Part shown: piece after piece, positions 6,759 through 8,606 of the stretch | Position numbering within the stretch: position 1 is the first letter of the stretch | How the letters are laid out: the number at the start of each line of letters is the position of its first letter | NCBI RefSeq assembly: GCF_937967675.1 | Contig: NZ_CALBSN010000033.1 | Coordinates: 1 to 8,606 of the forward strand | Source of the DNA: an uncultured Flavobacterium sp. | GTDB taxonomy: Bacteria; Bacteroidota; Bacteroidia; Flavobacteriales; Flavobacteriaceae | DNA: 8,606 bases | Direction of reading: 5' to 3' | Translations under genes and position numbers: made by a program | The notes under the pieces: generated by a model | What the model was told of the DNA's origin: nothing | Database searches by the model: none | Seen by the model: the letters and a program-made list of their open reading frames with translations, nothing else

Positions 6759-7589
6759 TTATTTTTTTGGTGCTGTTGTTATTGTTTCTAGTTGTCTTTT
6801 TTCTTTTTTTCTTTTATTTTCAATAACATAAACATAGCCCAAAGCCGTCATGTCATTAAATAATCGAATATTAATCGTATAGTAATTGGTTTTCTTGTCA
6901 ATAAATATTTTATCAATTTTTCCAATTGGAATATTTTCTGGGAAGATGTCTGAATTTCCTCCTGTTACAATTGAGTCGCCATGTTTTAGAGAGGCTAATC
7001 TAGGTACATCTATTAATTGTGCAAAACCAGCATTGGTTCCGTCCCAAATTAAAGACCCGAAATGATTTGAGTTTTTAATCTTAGCATTAATTTTAGACTT
7101 TGTGTTCAATACACTTTGAATGGTAGAAAAATTTGCTGAGGTTTTTTCAATAATTCCAATAACACCTCTATCGTTCACAACTCCCATATCTACTTCAATT
7201 CCTGAATTTGTTCCCGAATTTATGGTGATGTAATTTTCTCTGGTATTAAAAGAATTTTTTACCACTTTAGAAACTACCACATTGTAATTGTTTAAGTCGT
7301 TTCTAAATAGTGTTTTAGAAGTTAAAATCGTATCTTTTTTATTAAAAAGTAATTGTTTTAATAAAGCGTTTTCGGTAGCTAAATCTTTGTTTTTTTGTTT
7401 TAAACTAAAGTATTCGTTTACTTCATTTACTTTTTCGTAGTAAGCACCAGTAACCGCATTAGCCGAATTTACGTATTCGCTACGGTGATACGAATGCGAT
7501 TTTATTACCAAAGAAAATGAGATGCCCAAAAGCAGCAAAAACAGCAATCGATGGCTGTTTTTTATGATAAAATTAATTATTTGCTGCAT
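6759..7589 (-). CDS. mreC: rod-shape-determining protein MreC
   Basis: MreC is a bitopic inner-membrane protein whose periplasmic domain self-associates and activates PBP2-RodA. The 276-residue product has a single membrane anchor (about 14-29, RLLFLLLLGISFSLVI), a helical and likely coiled-coil stretch (about 48-82), and the two-part beta-barrel domain (about 100-257). Family-like motifs are ITINSGTNSGIEVDMGV (121-137), RGVIGII (141-147), SVLNTKSKINAKI (159-171), GSLIWDG (178-184) and GDSIVTGGNSDIFPENIPIG (204-223). A Lys/Arg-rich tail (259-265) follows the barrel. The ATG (7589-7587) lies 10 bases after the mreB stop, and the stop abuts the mreD GTG. The length is normal for the family. Confidence 0.93.
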   Translation of the reverse strand: MQQIINFIIKNSHRLLFLLLLGISFSLVIKSHSYHRSEYVNSANAVTGAYYEKVNEVNEYFSLKQKNKDLATENALLKQLLFNKKDTILTSKTLFRNDLNNYNVVVSKVVKNSFNTRENYITINSGTNSGIEVDMGVVNDRGVIGIIEKTSANFSTIQSVLNTKSKINAKIKNSNHFGSLIWDGTNAGFAQLIDVPRLASLKHGDSIVTGGNSDIFPENIPIGKIDKIFIDKKTNYYTINIRLFNDMTALGYVYVIENKRKKEKRQLETITTAPKK

Positions 7590-7599
7590 GAACTATCTT

Positions 7600-8606
7600 T
7601 TATTTGATCAGAATTCCTTTGTATTTGTTTATGTTTTTAAGCGCCATTCCCGTTCCTCTAACTACGGCTCTTAATGGGTCTTCGGCAATATAAACCGGTA
7701 AATCTGTTTTTGATGATATTCGTTTGTCTAATCCTCTTAACATTGAACCTCCACCTGCTAAATAGATACCTGTGTTGTAAATATCTGCAGCTAATTCTGG
7801 TGGTGTTTGCGATAATGTTTCCATTACAGCGTCTTCAATACGTTGAATAGATTTATCTAATGCTTTTGCAATTTCACGGTACGATACATCAACTTGTTTA
7901 GGTTTTCCCGTTAATAAGTCTCTTCCTTGAACTGACATATCTTCTGGAGCACTATCTAAATCTTCTGTTGCTGCTCCAATTTGAATTTTTACTTTTTCAG
8001 CAGTAGTTTCACCAACAAATAAATTGTGTTGCGTTCTCATGTAGTACACAATATCATTCGTAAAAACGTCTCCGGCAATTTTAACCGATTTATCACAAAC
8101 AATTCCGCCAAGAGCAATAACTGCAATTTCTGTTGTACCACCTCCAATATCTACAATCATATTCCCTTTTGGTTGCATAATATCTAAACCGATACCAATT
8201 GCTGCTGCCATAGGTTCATGAATCAAATATACTTCTTTACCATTTACACGCTCAGCAGATTCTTTTACCGCACGCATCTCCACTTCTGTAATTCCAGAGG
8301 GGATACAAATTACCATGCGAAGTGCTGGTGTAAATAATTTCTTTTTTAACGCAGGAATACTCTTGATAAATAATTTTATCATTTGTTCTGATGCATCAAA
8401 ATCAGCAATAACCCCATCTTTCAAAGGACGAATGGTCTTAATGTTTTCATGCGTTTTACCTTGCATCATGTTGGCTTCCTTACCTACAGCAATGATTTTG
8501 CCAGTAATTCGGTCTCTAGCAACGATAGACGGACTGTCAATTACAACTTTGTCGTTGTGAATGATTAGAGTATTTGCGGTACCAAGGTCGATTGCGATAT
8601 CCTCGG
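7600..8606 (-). CDS. mreB: rod-shape-determining protein MreB, N-terminus cut by window edge
   Basis: MreB is the bacterial actin homologue: ATP-dependent membrane-bound filaments that orient cell-wall synthesis. The frame stays open from the window edge (first full codon GAG at 8604-8602) to the TAA at 7602-7600, giving 334 residues. The family is about 340-350, so only around 10 N-terminal residues and the start codon are missing. Actin-fold motifs are all visible: phosphate-1 DLGTANTL (visible residues 6-13), IHEPMAAAIG (128-137, with Glu130 at the catalytic position), phosphate-2 DIGGGTTE (152-159) and the adenosine motif LAGGGSMLRGLD (282-293). A KLFTPAL loop (about 89-95) carries a Leu-Phe pair that may contact the membrane. 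An internal MM at 8469 is not the start, because the ATPase phosphate-1 motif lies upstream of it. This is the first elongasome gene visible; its promoter is outside the window. Confidence 0.97.
   Translation of the reverse strand, partial: EDIAIDLGTANTLIIHNDKVVIDSPSIVARDRITGKIIAVGKEANMMQGKTHENIKTIRPLKDGVIADFDASEQMIKLFIKSIPALKKKLFTPALRMVICIPSGITEVEMRAVKESAERVNGKEVYLIHEPMAAAIGIGLDIMQPKGNMIVDIGGGTTEIAVIALGGIVCDKSVKIAGDVFTNDIVYYMRTQHNLFVGETTAEKVKIQIGAATEDLDSAPEDMSVQGRDLLTGKPKQVDVSYREIAKALDKSIQRIEDAVMETLSQTPPELAADIYNTGIYLAGGGSMLRGLDKRISSKTDLPVYIAEDPLRAVVRGTGMALKNINKYKGILIK

Noticed and set aside
8315..8560. 81-residue plus-strand open frame
   Set aside because: It is antisense to conserved MreB sequence and is a shadow frame.

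Overview
The window is AT-rich chromosomal DNA from a member of the Bacteroidota, most likely a Flavobacterium-like species of the Flavobacteriia. The grounds are the close family resemblance of every protein, the long tail-specific protease, the Bacteroidota-type PBP2 with a Cys/His-rich segment, the lack of Shine-Dalgarno sequences, and a weak flavobacterial-style promoter. The assignment rests on recognition, not on a database search. All genes look intact apart from the two cut by the window edges. There are no RNA genes, mobile elements, CRISPR arrays or phage genes, and no gene-free stretch longer than about 150 bases.

Layout: (1) 1-702, minus strand: surE (5'/3'-nucleotidase), lacking its C-terminal end. 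(2) 703-845: a divergent intergenic region with a possible promoter and a small dyad at the start of the next gene. (3) 846-2999, plus strand: a long carboxy-terminal processing protease (Prc/CtpA type). (4) 2997-3026: a perfect 30-bp palindrome that serves as a bidirectional terminator between convergent genes. (5) 3074-8606, minus strand: the complete shape-determining cluster in transcription order mreB (start outside the window), mreC, mreD, mrdA (PBP2) and rodA.

The five minus-strand genes encode the core elongasome. MreB filaments under the membrane organise the machine, MreC and MreD couple it to the envelope, RodA polymerises glycan strands from lipid II, and PBP2 cross-links them. 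Their junctions are very tight (10-nt gap, 0-nt abutment, 4-nt ATGA overlap, 1-nt TAATG overlap), which indicates one transcript with translational coupling. The promoter must lie upstream of mreB, beyond the right edge. The convergent protease may connect to the same process, because Prc proteases in other bacteria control peptidoglycan enzymes, but here that is only suggested by position.

I see no previously undescribed system. The points worth a second look are a Gly-to-Ser change in the SurE metal-binding loop, a Cys/His cluster in PBP2 that may bind zinc, apparently two extra membrane segments in RodA, the stop codon embedded in the terminator palindrome, and the GTG start of mreD with no spacer after mreC.
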